64,000 nt of DNA from Aquatica leii. Taxonomy: Eukaryota; Arthropoda; Insecta; Coleoptera; Lampyridae. The notes beneath the pieces were generated by a model. It did no database searches, had not been told where the DNA came from, and saw nothing but the letters and a program-made list of their open reading frames with translations. The position numbers and the translations under genes are program-made. The stretch lies in assembly GCA_035610365.1 (NCBI GenBank), contig CM069432.1, positions 71,490,520 through 71,554,519 on the forward strand. Reading direction: 5' to 3'. This document shows, piece after piece, positions 1 through 12,612 of this stretch (its first letter is position 1; every line of letters begins with the position of its first letter).

Positions 1-1625
1 CCGGTGCGAGTAAAACATAAATACGTCGCGTACGTGTTGTTAACATAAACAAGTATCCGTTTTAGATAAAATTAAAAAGTGGCGACTAGTGATAGTAATA
101 TACAAATTAGTGTAAGTGTTATTTCTAATTACTTTAGATATATAAATAAATATTAGATATAATTAGTTACGTGTAGTTATCATCGTGTAATTTTTTTTTA
201 ATAAATTAGTTTTAAAAACCGTTACAGTATGTTTACTATTTTTACATGACTCGTATGGTGTAGAAATATTAATTTAAAATAATTAAAAAAAGCACTTACA
301 TGAAATATTGAATATAAATTGTGCTATTTTATGTAAAAGATATTGTAAATGTTAAAAATCATTTTGTTTATTACAAACATAGATAAATCGACTTTAAATA
401 TAAATCTTTTATTAAGAGTGCGTTTTAAAGTTTTAGTATTAAAATGATCTTCTGGCAGCATTGATCATCAGCCGGCACTAGGACAGAGCTCGTCATATGT
501 TTTCTCTCCCTAATGTTTCATCAAACGAATGTTTTATTCAATTCATGTTCGATAAATTGTAACGTTTTATTTTATGTCTAAAATTAAAGTTTTTTGATGC
601 TCTACTTTTAAATTTTTTAAAATGTTTAATATTTAAGTTTGAAATAATTTACTATATTATATTTGAACTTATTTTTAACTTTAAACTATGTATTAGGATT
701 ACAACTCATTTTAGATTCTATATAATAAACTATCAGCTTACATTTTTCAAATTTCAAATTAGAATTGTTTCTATTAGACTGTGACAGTATGAAAGACGAC
801 ATAGCTAAAAAAACAATGCACTTTGAAAATACAAAAATCATTCTTGGCGCCCAAATTGCATTGGAGTGGTGTATGAAGTAGATAAACGACTAGTAGAATA
901 TCACAGAAGTAGACGTGCTACAAACAACAGTTTTATCTTTTTAACTTTTTTGGTCGACCTACAGAAAACGCACAGGCACAAGAGAATTTTTCGGTAGATT
1001 AAGTTAAATTAAAGTTTACAAACTCGAACGGAAAGTGTAGACATAACGAACATCGACCCTGTAGAGTTTTATAATTTAAGTGTAATCTTGCTTTTACAAA
1101 ATTATTCAATTTTTACCACAGGAAAACTCAACTTGGAAAATATTGAATTTCAATTCCCAATTTAATAAGTTTATTAACTAAGATAGATTAGGTTAAATTA
1201 TTGTTAGCATATAAAAATTGTAAAGAGAAAGACAAATTTGTTAGTCGCGTTATAAGCAATGTCATCTATGTATAATGCTTCAATAAATTATACGGTGCGA
1301 AAGATAAGATGTATGCTATAAATTATTTTTTATGATATGTCATATTTGATGAAACGAATCCAAAGTAGACATATTTTTGATTATAAAACATTATTTAAAA
1401 AATCATATATACATTCTTGTTAATAATTAAGTGAAATTGCAATAACTTTTTTCAAGAAAACAACTAACATTTAAAAGTATTCCAAATTTTTAAAATTTAT
1501 TTATTTACACATATAAATTTATTTATTCAGATATTGAATTGTTAATGCATAGTAGATAATGCCTTATTGAAAAACATTGAAGCATAGCTTTATTTAAAAA
1601 AAAGTTGTTTTAATAAATTTTATAA
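1..1625. other. AT-rich spacer, no gene seen
   Basis: No coding segment with recognisable domains is visible on either strand. Positions 381-480 resemble the right half of the short hAT-type repeat at 28003-28234 (shared 'aaatataaatctt' and 'gcagcattgaycakcagcc' stretches), so this is a decayed copy of the same repeat. The rest is unassigned AT-rich DNA. Confidence 0.5.
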
Positions 1626-1633
1626 ATGGGCAT

Positions 1634-2815
1634 TAGGGATACACAGGCTTTTTTGAAATCAAGCCAAGCTTTTGAAAAATTAAGCCAACTATTTGAAACA
1701 TTAAGCCAAGTTATTAAAAACTCAAGTCAAGTTCAAGATAAGCCAAGTCAAGCTTTTACATCTCAAGCTTTTATCAAGCTGTCAAGTTCTTGAAAATAAT
1801 ATTGTCTTAATGTAAAATTTATACGCCAAAATAAAGTTTATTAAAGGTAATTTACATAGATCACTTTAGCAAACAGCGTTAATTAAAGAAATCAAAACAG
1901 AAATTAAACAAGTTGTTGAACTAAGTTCTGAGAAAGCTGAATTTAGAATTAATGGTTCTCACATCGCAAAGTTGTTTGTTTATTTAGCTGAAGTCTTGTT
2001 TTAGTTACAACCACAGATAAACGTAATCGAGTATACATAGTACATTTGTTAAGTTACGTCAGAGTCAATACGAAGAAATAAAGATTGGTATCTGCTATTT
2101 TACTAACAATTTATTTTGTAGATGAAAAATTAAAGAAAACAATAATTAACGGAATACAGAAGTTTTAAAATACGAATAATAATTAAAATCAAAAGTCAAT
2201 ATTCATTTATTTAAATAATAATATATAATAACGCCACAAGCTAGCTTTTCCTGAGGTTTGTAGTCGTTTATCAGAAACACGCTGTATACTACGTTACCTC
2301 ATAACTGTGGATCAATAAGAAGTCAAGGGGGAACGCGTCATCAAGCATAGACATTCACATCTCGCATCGTGAATACTCTGTAAGAGCATTATTTTGTGCC
2401 TATTTCCCTGCCTACCACACGTGAATAAATTTGCTATAACCAAAAAAGGCTTATTGTGTATTATTATCAAATTAATAATTAGATAATTAAGCAAATGTAA
2501 CTGTGAACTTGTGTTTATTTATTATTCTTTTTATTACTCCCGTGTACAGACGTGTCGTTTCTTCACTTCAGTTCGAAGTTATGAGGTAGACTATACTAGC
2601 AGTTGGGTAATTATTTATATTGTGGTAGTGAGCTGTAACACGTCGGGGTATATGTTCCAAGGCCATAGACTACTTTTGCGAAAGAAGCAAGAATACATTT
2701 GAAAAAGCTTGAATGCTTGATAAAATTTAGAAAAACTTGAAAACCAAGGTTGATTTTCAAGCTAAAGTGTTGCTTTTACGTTTCAAGCCAAGCTACTTGA
2801 CTTCGTGAATTTCTA
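1634..2815 (+). mobile_element. Non-autonomous hAT-like element
   Basis: The ends are TAGGGATACAC on the left and, reverse-complemented, TAGAAATTCAC on the right. They are flanked by ATGGGCAT (1626-1633) and ATAGGTAT (2816-2823), an imperfect 8-bp duplication matching at 6 of 8 positions, as expected for an old hAT insertion. Just inside each end are many copies of AAGCCAAG/ACTTGAAAA-type words (about 1650-1800 and 2700-2810), like the subterminal transposase-binding repeats of hAT elements. I see no transposase inside; the short open frames at 2312-2494 and 2511-2702 have no recognisable domain. Strand is arbitrary. Confidence 0.5.
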
Positions 2816-2823
2816 ATAGGTAT

Positions 2824-5230
2824 GAAATAGTATTTGTATTGCATTTTGCTAAAAACTGAGATAGCGTATGCGGGTATGCATTTACTTATCATTGTTGTAG
2901 AACATCTGCTGTAAGAATAACATATATGGAATGTCAGAATTTTGGAACTTTATCATATCAATCACAAAAACTCAGTTTTAATAAAAGTTAGAGTAACTTT
3001 AACCAGAAACAAGACGATACTTTTACAAAACGTTAACCGTTTTTTTAGCAATTGACATTTAATAAAACAAAAATTTTATTGTAAACAGAGAAGTTTTCAC
3101 TACTGATATATGAACGTGTGGTAGACCAGCTAATTCTTTTAGTATCACAGTTTGTTAAAAATAAACAATCTAAATAGTTAATTTTGAATTTTACGGATAT
3201 TTATCAAGAAGAAAATAAGTCAAATTTTGTTCAACGTCTACAATTCAATGAACCAGTTAATTTCCGCATTGTTTAGATGTCCTGGATGTCAAGCACGTGC
3301 TAACTCCAAAATTTTTATTAATTATTAATTAAATATATTTTCTACCAGACACACACTCCTACATAAATAACAATTCACTTTAAAAACATAGTTTTGCGTT
3401 GATTTGGATTTTTTATTTTCGGCTCTAGAGTGTTTTTGGCGTAACTACAGTAAACAACGAATATTGATGTTTTTGATGAGGGCAGCACACACATATTTTG
3501 GATATGTATAGTTAATTTTTAAATAAGATTCTCATCAGTACTTCATGACCGCACTCAAAATCTATAATTATTTCAAGTCAAGTCCTTGTGAAAACCAAGA
3601 TATTGTATTTAAAAAAAAATTTATGTACTGTTTTGATACATAAATTAATTATTATTGCAGGTAATAACAATTACTGTCCAATCATTAATCTCTATACGTT
3701 ACACAGTATAATGTTATCTATAAATACAATAAAAATAGTTAATAAATTTTCCATATTTATCACTCTTTTAGTTTACTTATGATGATTTAAGACAACAATT
3801 CATCGTATGGGTAACTAACAGGTGCTCTTTTATATCTCTATTTTCTATAAGAGTTTATCTACAATATCATTCAGATTATGTAAGAGCGTGCATAATGGGT
3901 AACAACAATTTATATATTTTTATTCAAACGCAAGTAAAACTCAACAACTTCATTCTCATAAAATTTTCATTTATCTTATGTAATTCTTGTGCTAAACCTT
4001 ATGAAACATTTGTAAATTGCATTTTTGTAACCCAACAGAGAGATATGTTCAAATGGTTAAATCGCTAAATCGATCCATTTATTTGATAACTGTTGGTTTA
4101 TGCCCGTCAATTTGGTATAATAGCATCATAAAAAGTGAATTGTGAACACTTTTTGTTGTTCTGCTAACAATAACATTTTCTTATAAATTATTAGCAATCG
4201 TTACGTTTGTTTTAATAACAGTAATTGTCTTTCTTTCAAAATTATTCATCAATAATATTAAATAATGCGCTACAATTAAATGATATTAAAACGCATCGAT
4301 TTATTTTCATGTTAACTTTATTTAGTAGTTACACTTGCATTAAAGTTATTATTTATGTTGATACCAAATTGAAAACGTAATAAATGCTTAATTTTAATAC
4401 TGAAAAACGGAATTGGCACAAAATAAAATGATAGTGTTAATAAACAGATTTCCAAGTAAGCAATACAAGAAAATTTATAGAAATGTCAAGTTCTTTTATA
4501 GTTATACAAAATAATATATTAAAGTTGTGATCTTAGAATGAGACCACCGCAATTTTTTTTCTAAAAAGACCACTATAAACCTGAGTTTATACTGAGTTAT
4601 ACATAACTTTGTTTTGCTAGTCATAATTTTCTTTATTTTGACAAAATGAATAAATTATGTAGTTAGGAGAAAATTTATCATTAATAAAAGATGAGTGATT
4701 GAAAAAATCTTTTGTAAAATTCAAGTTTCCATGGGTTACTTTCGTGTTATAATTTTCCATTCTGAATAATTCCGGATTGTCGCCCAAGCCAAGCTTTAGA
4801 GCCTGGCATAAACTGATTGATTGCGCCTTGAAATCCCGCTTTTATAGACTAGTCACCGATTAATAAAACTGGTTTTTAAACATCTCGTAGATGATAACTA
4901 GAATCTCGATTAATATTAGAAGCATTTTTAAATTTTTTTGCTGATACTAAATAGAAATATTAGCTAACACATTATGCCTGTATCTATAGTTAATACTTCG
5001 CTCAAACTCAGTCGCAAGCATTGCTCAAGTCGGTAAATGCTTAAGTTTTATAATCATGGTTTTCTTGTTTATAGATTGAATTTTTAGATTTGCTGGACTA
5101 AGATAAAAGCATTAGTATAGACTCCGGCCGTGGAAGCCTTCGCTATTAGATTTGCTGTGTTTGCTTTTCGTTTTCTATAAGTATTTAAAGTACAAAAGTA
5201 ATTAACATTTTAAAGCACATCTTTAATTTA
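2824..5230. other. AT-rich spacer, no gene seen
   Basis: No domain-bearing frame is visible. A 37-bp segment at about 5113-5149, 'ggccgtggaagccttcgcta' and flanks, is nearly identical to 32516-32552, where it follows a hammerhead-like motif. It is therefore probably the end of a dispersed retroelement. A short 'caagtcaagtcc' word near 3570 recalls the subterminal repeats of the 1634-2815 element. Confidence 0.4.
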
Positions 5231-5233
5231 CCG

Positions 5234-5625
5234 TCATCCATCCCCAGTACGCAGCACTAATTCTCCCACTTCTTTAGTTGGGTTGCACATGTTTTGATCC
5301 ACATCTAGAATTACGTGGCCTCCAAAGAACTTTTTTACTATCTTAGGAAGTGCAGAAGGTTTTTTCATCTTTAGTTATTACAGGTTTCTTTATAGGTCAA
5401 TAGCAGCTTTTTCCTTCAGCTTTCAAAGTATTCTTTAATGTTTGCAAACTGCATTGTAACGCGAATGGTGCCGAAAGTTATGAATGGAGTCAAACGAGCA
5501 TCTTGGATAATGTTATCTTTTTCAACTCTGGACAAGAGAGATGGCCTTCCACTTCTATGGGCGGTCTGCAAAGAACGATCATTTTCCGCGTCTTGTTCTT
5601 CGCGTTGAACCCAATAATGGACCAC
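5234..5625 (-). pseudogene. Tc1-type transposase N-terminal remnant
   Basis: The minus-strand frame 5625-5416 reads like the helix-turn-helix and linker region of a Tc1/mariner transposase: a short 'VHYWVQR' start, the basic 'HRSGRPSLLSRVEKDNII' segment (the GRPR-like motif between the two HTH units), then 'ARLTPFITFGTIR'. It stops after about 69 residues and no DDE catalytic part follows in frame. Downstream on the same strand a separate 44-codon frame (5368-5234) contains 'FFGGHVILDVDQNMCNPTKE', which I do not recognise. This is a decayed fragment; the assignment rests on the GRP-type motif and spacing only. Confidence 0.45.
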
Positions 5626-5999
5626 ACTTTTCTAATAAAATAAATAATAGTTAATTAAAACTGCGCAAAAAGGTTTACATTTACTGAAAGTAATGTTATT
5701 AATTTAAGTGAAAAAGTTACGTCTTTTAAGTTAGCAGAATCAAAGAAAATATAGTTAGGAATTTGATGCAAAAGAAAAAATTAACATTCTTACTTTTTTA
5801 GTTAGTACACCATTCTAAAAAGTACTTTAATAAATTTATTTTCTGTTTAAATTGTGTGTAGAATAATAACAAAGTTATCAGATTTTGTATTTTACAATTA
5901 ATTAACAATTTAGCAACAAATTCTGCAATTTTAAACCGAATACCGATTCATTAAAACACTGTTTAGATTGGTGTACTATTAACTTGCCATTTCATCAGT

Positions 6000-7094
6000 T
6001 ACATACTTTGGCATGATGGCAGCCTCCCTAACAAGAAGCAGAAGTTCAGCTTTTACCATATCTGATAGTAAACAATCGACTTGCTTTTTAGCCATGTTTG
6101 TATGTCTGCTTTGCTATGATCAGAAGCATTATCACAATCACACAATTTTTAGCCAAGCGGGTTAGATTTGTGAAAACCAGTTTTCGAAAACTTCTCCAGT
6201 CATTTCTTCATGATAACGTCCAGTTTCTTTTGATTCAAAGCATAGCAAACCATTCTCAACAAAACCGTATTCAGAATCTATGTGGAGTATTATAAGATGA
6301 TTGTCCTTGCCCGAAGGGTCTTTTAACTCTGTTGTTAATCCTTCGATGGAAGCCTGACTCGGAGTCACGATTGTTGTGTCTTTCTATACTTTGCTTACAG
6401 TATGACCAGCGGTTACTCAGGCTTTATCTAAAAAATACACTTTTTTGCCCTCTTCCCTGTAATTTCGAATTTCTCGCAGAAAACGTAGTTTCCAGGCAAT
6501 GATCTCGTTTTTTTTTCTTTTAACATGCTATTGCGTGATCTTTTTGAGAATCTATAATCCAAACCACAATCACGTTAAAATATATATAAATAAACATTTT
6601 ATTTACTCACCGAAATCCAATTTCTTTAATTAACAAACTCATCGTAGTCTTTTTCAATTGAGGTAAATTTTTATTTTCGTGCAATGCCGATAACATTTTA
6701 TTGACTTGGCGGTTCATTTCTTTAAAAAAAACTATGTATTGAACGCCGAATAGCATTTTAGCTGCATCATCGATGTTGTCCAAAATTGATCGTGGTTTGT
6801 GATACACTTTTGGTGCCTGAAGATCATGTGATTCTTGATATATATTCACGAATAATATTAAAAACACTCGAGACACACACCTAAAAGTGTAATCGTTGTA
6901 GATAATATTAATAACTTAATTAAAATTACCTGCGGCTTTTGCAGAAAACTCGATAATTTGGTTCTGAGCTCTATCGGGGTAGTAGTAGTATCGGTACTAG
7001 CTTTAAATATATTGACAATGCGTTCCTTGTCATCAATCGAAAAATGCCGGGATGTTCGATTTTTAGGTGGAGACAGAGCCTTAGCTTGGTCCAT
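6000..7094 (-). pseudogene. IS630/Tc1-superfamily DDE transposase remnant
   Basis: Reading the minus strand from 7094, an ATG-started segment with 'FSIDDKERIVNIFK' resembles the N-terminal HTH of an insect DDE_3-type transposase. It is followed by 'KKTTMSLLIKEIGFR' (end of the second HTH unit, about 6610), 'RFLREIRNYREEGKKVYFLD' (about 6430-6490, including the first catalytic Asp region), 'GLTTELKDPSGKDNHLIILH', 'YHEEMTGEVFENWF' (6162-6368) and a tail with 'KAELLLLVREAAI' and 'YVTDEMAS' (about 6000-6060). Several frameshifts and stops separate these blocks, and the catalytic region around the second Asp is scrambled. Family: the insect DDE_3 transposases with a YHxEM motif. A second relative, also dead, lies at 41110-41900 on the plus strand. 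Confidence 0.7.
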
Positions 7095-7580
7095 AATTAA
7101 GTAAATGAATAAGCTAAAACAGAAAATGTAACTTTAACATTAATCATTAACGAATAATTTCAGTACACACCTGAATACACGCAAATGTACATACTATTTT
7201 TCAAATAAATGGAAATAACAGAAACTTAAAACTGCGAGTAAGTGAATAAGAATGTACCAAAATGTCAAACATTATACTGAAGTATGTCATTAAAATACAG
7301 GTGTTTGTTGTGATAATGGCTTAAAAATGCTAACCAATAAAAAAATTTATTTAAATTTAGTGCGGATTTGTTGGGAGGGACTTAACTCTATCTGCTCGCC
7401 GTACTGAGAATAGATAAATATTTAGATTATTCAAGTTATTAAAGAATTAAACACTTACTGTTAACTTATTGATAAATCTTTTTGTATATTTTGAGGTAGA
7501 ATTATATTTTGTTCTATCACTTAATAGGCGATAACGTTATCGTTAAGACTTAAGAACTAAAAATTAAAATTGGTCTGATG

Positions 7581-7640
7581 CAGTGGCGGCTGGTCTATTA
7601 GGGCTCTAGGGCGCGAGCCTCTCAGACGTTTATTAAAATA
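7581..7640 (+). mobile_element. hAT-type element terminus (fragment)
   Basis: The sequence starts CAGTGGCGGCTGGTCTATTAGGG, the classic form of a hAT-superfamily 5' end (CAGTGGCG). The mirror-image right end of a related family is seen at 28220-28234 (CAGCCGCCACTG). No matching right end or target duplication was found near this copy, so only the terminus is called. The following kilobase may include decayed interior sequence. Confidence 0.4.
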
Positions 7641-9590
7641 AAAAAAACGTACAAATGATTACGAATTAAAATATTTAAACATGTTTATAAAGTTTCAGTT
7701 TCGTATACTTTTTATTACTATAAAACATTAATTTAATATAGTCGTCATTCAAAGCAACGTATATTAAATAGTCCATGGCTATATATGTAGCAGAGCATTC
7801 TAACGTGACGTCCGACCCCCACTACGAGATTTCGTATGCAGTTTTAACCTGCTGTCGTTGGTTGGTTAAAATGAAATCTCTCAGAAAGCTATAAAAATAC
7901 TAAAATACAGTTTTATCAAAAAGAAAATAATAAAATGAATTTGATCGTAACATATCCGCTGAATCATACTAGACGATACTAATATTTTTGAACGTCTACA
8001 CATAGTTGACATATTCAAATAATATTATTTTACGTTTATAGTTAATCAGCAATGAGTGTCCGAAAAAATCATCTCTATAGTAGCTTTATTAATATCAAAT
8101 GTCAATTCACACAAAACAAAAACCCGTGGTTTCGTTTGAAAGTAGTAAATTAAAAACCCGCAATTATTATTATTGGCAAAATGCAAAATTTTTCAAGTAT
8201 TCAAAAAAAATTAAAAACGCATTTTTCTGGTCTTAATAGGACTGCCATTTGTAAAACCAGGACAAATAGGTATCAAACTCAAAATTTTTAAATTACAACC
8301 CTCGACAATTTTCTAAATTATTATAATGTAAATTCAATCATGGCAAATTTAAATTATTTGGAACAATGTACTATTATACCTACGTCAAATAATTTTCTTA
8401 AATAAACATTTAAAAAGTGATTTTTTTATTATTTTTGTATTCACTTTTAACAATAATGTATCATGTAGATACATATATTGTAAGTAGCTTAAAAATAGTT
8501 TTAAACTAAGAAATTTAATCCATTAAAAACAAATATTAAATTTTAAACCAGAAACCTAGAAACGATTTTCTATATTAAATGTAAAAGTGAAAACGCATAA
8601 TTATTATTATTCTTTAATTTCAATAAAGTTGTCTTATTTATTTATTATAATTTATATATGATATATATATTATATTTATTATCTTATTTTTGGTACATCT
8701 TTCCTGTCAAGAAAAAATATGTAAAAACCGACACGACTTAAGTCCTTGTATCATACACAATAATTAGTATTTTCTCGATAAATCACTTAGATGAAGACTT
8801 AGTCAAGAAAAGCTTGAAATAAAATCTCTCAGAAGATCAAGTCCAAATTTGGAACTGCAAAACGTAGTTTTTTACACGTCATTTTTCTAGTGCAGTTTAT
8901 AACAATAATATTCCCCTTACTTTTCTTATCTTTCAGACGAAATTTAATTATTTGTATGTTTTGTCAATCTCGTTTATTACGCATAACTTCAATAAATTAA
9001 TTATATTAACAAAAAAAAATCTGTATCTAATAAGATCAAATTTTCGCTACTTAAGTTTTTATGTTCATTATACGTATATATTGCGTAAAGACTGTAGGGT
9101 CTACCTTTATTGTTATTATTCAAAACTGTAAGCAGCGGCGTACATAAAAAATAAGTGGAACACTTCTAAAATTAAACGTTTATTAATATTGAAGCTTTGA
9201 GATTATTCAAGATCATTCGAGGCGATTACCGATAGGGGCGGAATGTTCTTGTAAGAGATAATATAGAAATATAAAAAGGAATTGATGAAACTCTCAGTCA
9301 GAAGTCTGAAATTGTAAGAATTATCGGTCTAATAAATAACTTAACGCGCGTACCAGTGAAAATAAATACCAGTTTAGATAAATCATAGTGCGGTTTATCT
9401 GCGGACAGTGTTTATAAATATCGAGCGATAGTCATATATCAATTACTTGTAAGTTGTTTTTCTTAAATATTGTTAGCCATACATTTTGTTAGTAAGCAAT
9501 TACTTACTTGTTATAATAATCCTATCTAAAGTGCATGAAAATACTTGGTTTAAATAAAGTTTTTTTACAATTTGTTACAATATAAAGTAG
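7641..9590. other. Spacer; possible LTR-like promoter near 9270
   Basis: No protein-coding homology was recognised. At 9269-9300 a TATA-like 'atataaaaagg' is followed about 25 bp later by 'ctcagtcag', resembling a TATA plus arthropod initiator (TCAGT). 'gaatgttct' (heat-shock-like) lies 25-30 bp upstream and 'aataaa' lies downstream at about 9332. This layout would fit a decayed LTR, but I could not define its ends or a partner. Confidence 0.3.
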
Positions 9591-9599
9591 AAAGAATCG

Positions 9600-9836
9600 T
9601 ATATTGTATAACGAGCAAGTAATGGTAGTTATTGCCGAAAAGTATAAAATCGACCTTTTTTAGTTTTTTGACTACGCAAAACGTATTTCGCTTCAGTCGA
9701 ACTAAGTGCTACATTCCTTTGTTTTGTACTTTCTTCAGTAATAAATGCTCCGCGTAACAAAAGCACAAATACTGAATAGGACTTACATAACTATGTAAAC
9801 TGTTACAATTTTTATATCAATACGCTAATCCTAATC
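9600..9836 (-). pseudogene. Copia RNase H fragment (downstream part)
   Basis: The minus strand encodes 'KQRNVALSSTEAKYVL' (about 9650-9740), the RNase H signature of Ty1/copia polyproteins, preceded by a decayed stretch corresponding to the 'SGYVF' region. It is the continuation of the copia pol at 12613-14190. The two parts are separated by the Harbinger element, which places that insertion in the RNase H-proximal coding region. No copia LTR was confidently identified beyond it. Confidence 0.65.
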
Positions 9837-10266
9837 CTAGAGCGGTATTCATAGTCGTGTCTTAAGGTACAGCTTAAGATCATCTTACGCAAGACGGTCT
9901 TAAATGTTTAAGATCGCCTTAAGACGGTATGTTTGCATAATAAAAATTTTAGATAATCTTACTAAGGAAAAGTTGCTTCAAAGCGCAGTCTTATTTTATT
10001 TAAGATCGTCTTACATAAGACGATCTTAAACTATAGCTTCGTCAATTTTCGGAATATCATTTATAAAACTACCAATTAGATTTGTATGTGGTTTCAAATT
10101 TTTCAATCCGCGCTACTTTTTGTTACGGTTTCTACACAACGACTAGCGAAATAAAGATGACATTTAACGGGTTTTATTTGACGTTTATTTGATTCAGATC
10201 TCGGCAAGATCTTTATTATATATTTGTTTGTTGTACATATATATATAACATAATATATTAATAAAT

Positions 10267-11120
10267 ATGTTTGAAAAACGGCAAAAATCTAAAAATTTTA
10301 CCATAAAGGAAAAAAATCTATGGGTTGAAATTTTAAAAAAATATGGAAATGCAGTTGAATGCAAAAGAAGAAAAAAGAAGAATATTGGTCTGAAATCACA
10401 GAGTGCTTTAATAGTTCTATGGTCACACCCGAGGAGGTATGTTATGTATTTATTTAACTGAAATGCTTTATTTACAAAAAAACTACAAACTAAAAATTGG
10501 TTTCTTGTGTTTTAGTTAACAACACGAGCAAACATGTTGGCTCTTTCTTTGTAGTTGAGCCTGCTCGTAATGACGATGGTAAGTGACGAATAGTTATAAT
10601 CGTTTATTATAAAGAGCTTAACTTTAGGCGGTGACAATAACGTATCATTAATAACATCAGATGAGAACCCAGCGTTAACAAGTTTAAAGTCTGGTAAGAC
10701 ACATTTTTATATACGTGGGGCGTCTAAACCAAAATTTGCCGACACGAAAACAATGCCAAGAAAAGTAAACCTAAGCAAAAAAAATTGAATCTTATGTTTG
10801 ATTTATTAATATTCAACAATTTATAAAATCTATTGTAAATTATCGACTCACTGTTATTAACACAATTATTTTAACTTTTTAGCACTAAAAAGAAAAAGAG
10901 AAAACCAAAATTTTTATTCTAAAAAATGACGATTAGAGCATCTAATTCAATATGAGCAAGAATTGTTTATGCTCAAAAAGGCCCACGAAGAAGAAATTCA
11001 TGTTATAACAATAGCACATTCGAAAAAAAACATGCTTTTGAACTGCGGGAAGCAGAAGCTAAAGCGCAGTTAGCTGAAATAAAATTAAAAATTTTTATAC
11101 ATATTGAAACTTCTAATGTT
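10267..11120 (+). pseudogene. Harbinger Myb/SANT-like accessory protein
   Basis: The first 64 codons (10267-10461) begin 'MFEKRQKSKNFTIKEKNLWV' and continue into an EI-L-KKYG segment. This is the typical start of the Myb/SANT-like protein that accompanies Harbinger transposase and is needed for its nuclear import and DNA binding. After frameshifts, a C-terminal segment at about 10930-11090 has the usual charged coiled-coil: 'LIQYEQELFMLKKAHEEEI', then 'ELREAEAKAQLAEIKLKI'. The reading frame is interrupted several times, so it is a pseudogene. It lies convergently with the transposase, as is common for this superfamily. Confidence 0.65.
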
Positions 11121-11389
11121 TAAAATATCTATTGTGTTTTGTCTTCTCTTTGTTATTTAATTATTACCTTTGTTTTAAATGAATCAAACTTTTTCTGTTT
11201 TTGTTATATTTATCTATATTTTTAAAATACCATTAAACTAGGGAATATTTAACATAATTTTGTTTTATTGATTAAACATGCGGACGATTAATGCAGTACG
11301 GGTGGCAAATCCATCTAATGGTTGCCAGTGTGGTTGCACAACCGGAATTGGTTGATCTTCTTCGTGCTCAACATGATTTAGCAGTACGT

Positions 11390-12290
11390 CATTAAATCAT
11401 ATTGCCATATTGTGTAGCACAGCACAAGCTACAACTATTGACGTTGAGCATTCAAGTTTTGTGCTTAACCCTTTTGACAAACAAGGAAACCTCCGTTTCC
11501 ATACACCATGCATCCGTTCGACTATTCGTCTAGTTTGACCGTGTATGTTGTTATAACTAGAAGAATGCATCATCACATTCAAAATAATATGTATAATAAA
11601 AAGCCAAAAAAAATGTAAGTAAATAATTTACTTAGGAAATTTTATTATCAGTCTCGGGGTTACCTATTGGAGTCATCAAAAATGACAAGGATAACCAGCA
11701 TCACCAACTAATATCCCAGTCAGTTGGCGTTCAAAGTAACGCATGTAAACTCGGGAATTTTAAAATATTCCAAACCCAATATTTCTAAATAATCTTCGGT
11801 TTTCAATTTGCGCCTCTAGTGTAATTGGCATTCGTATATATTGATTCAGCAAACTGGCAAGTAAAGAACGTACTCGAAAAATAGTTCTCGAAACTGTAGC
11901 TTGGGACACTGACATTGTATCACTAAGCAAAAGCTAAACAGTTTGAATTATACAGATTATATAATATATTTATATTTATTTATAGCTGTAATTACCTGAA
12001 AGCTGCAAGATGCATAAAATTGCAGTCATAAGTAACTGAAGAACCGGCGGTATTGGTAATCCACGTTTATTTGGTTTCGTTAGACCCAATTCGATTTCAG
12101 GTAAAATTCTTAATCTAACAGTGTCTTTTCCAAACCTAAACCGCAGTTTAAATTCTTCATTAGAATAAAAATTGAACGGATCCTGTTCATCTCTGATATA
12201 TCTTTTTGGAATATGCTCAACAATTATCTCTTCATTTTCCTCAATATATACATCTTGCTCAATAGCAATGTCGTACAATCCCACTTCCAT
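11390..12290 (-). pseudogene. Harbinger transposase (HARBI1-like), broken
   Basis: The N-terminal frame 12290-11976 contains 'IRDEQDPFNFYSNEEFKLRF' and 'NKRGLPIPPVLQLLM', matching the start of PIF/Harbinger DDE_Tnp_4 proteins. The next block (about 11940-11770) shows 'SQATVSRTIFRVRSLLA' and 'RRLFRNIGFGIF'. Then comes a jump to 'ILVGDAGYPCHF' (about 11690) and the C-terminal 'RRIVERMHGVWKRRFPCLSK' to 'VACAVLHNMA' (11582-11397). The segment between 'NIGFGIF' and 'GDAGY', which should carry the first catalytic Asp and the following core, is absent, so an internal deletion removed part of the DDE domain. Frameshifts separate the remaining blocks. Confidence 0.8.
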
Positions 12291-12612
12291 GATAATGATA
12301 CGGTTAAAACTTACTAATCAAATATGTTTTAAGTCTACGTTGTAATTAACATAAATAGTGACAATGATTTCAGTGATAATGTGTGGTTACGTACCCAAAT
12401 AAGACCGTCTAATTGTAACTATGAATACATGAATTTTCAAGACGACGCTTATTTCAAATAAGTATCGACTATGAATATAGTAAAAATAAGATTACCTTAG
12501 ATAAGACGACGAATTAAGATCATCTCAAGCATTTGCTTATGTAGCGTCTATGAAACTAACCATCACTCAAGACAATCTTATATTTAAGACACGACTATGA
12601 ATACCGCCCCTT

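Larger units (their letters stand above)
9840..12609 (-). mobile_element. PIF/Harbinger DNA transposon, degraded
   Basis: Terminal inverted repeats of about 26 bp share the core GCGGTATTCATAGTCGTGTCTTAA (left 9840-9865; right about 12584-12609, reverse complement). Flanking trinucleotides CTA (9837-9839) and CTT (12610-12612) fit a one-base-diverged 3-bp target duplication, as PIF/Harbinger makes. Subterminal repeats of 'cttaaga' and 'tcgtctta' words occur at both ends (9880-10030 and 12490-12590). Inside are the two genes expected of the superfamily: a Myb-like DNA-binding protein on the plus strand and a DDE transposase on the minus strand, both broken. The element sits inside a copia pol sequence. 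Confidence 0.85.

Noticed and set aside
9826..9840. CCTAA-type telomere-like repeat
   Set aside because: Only two units; too short to be a telomeric tract.
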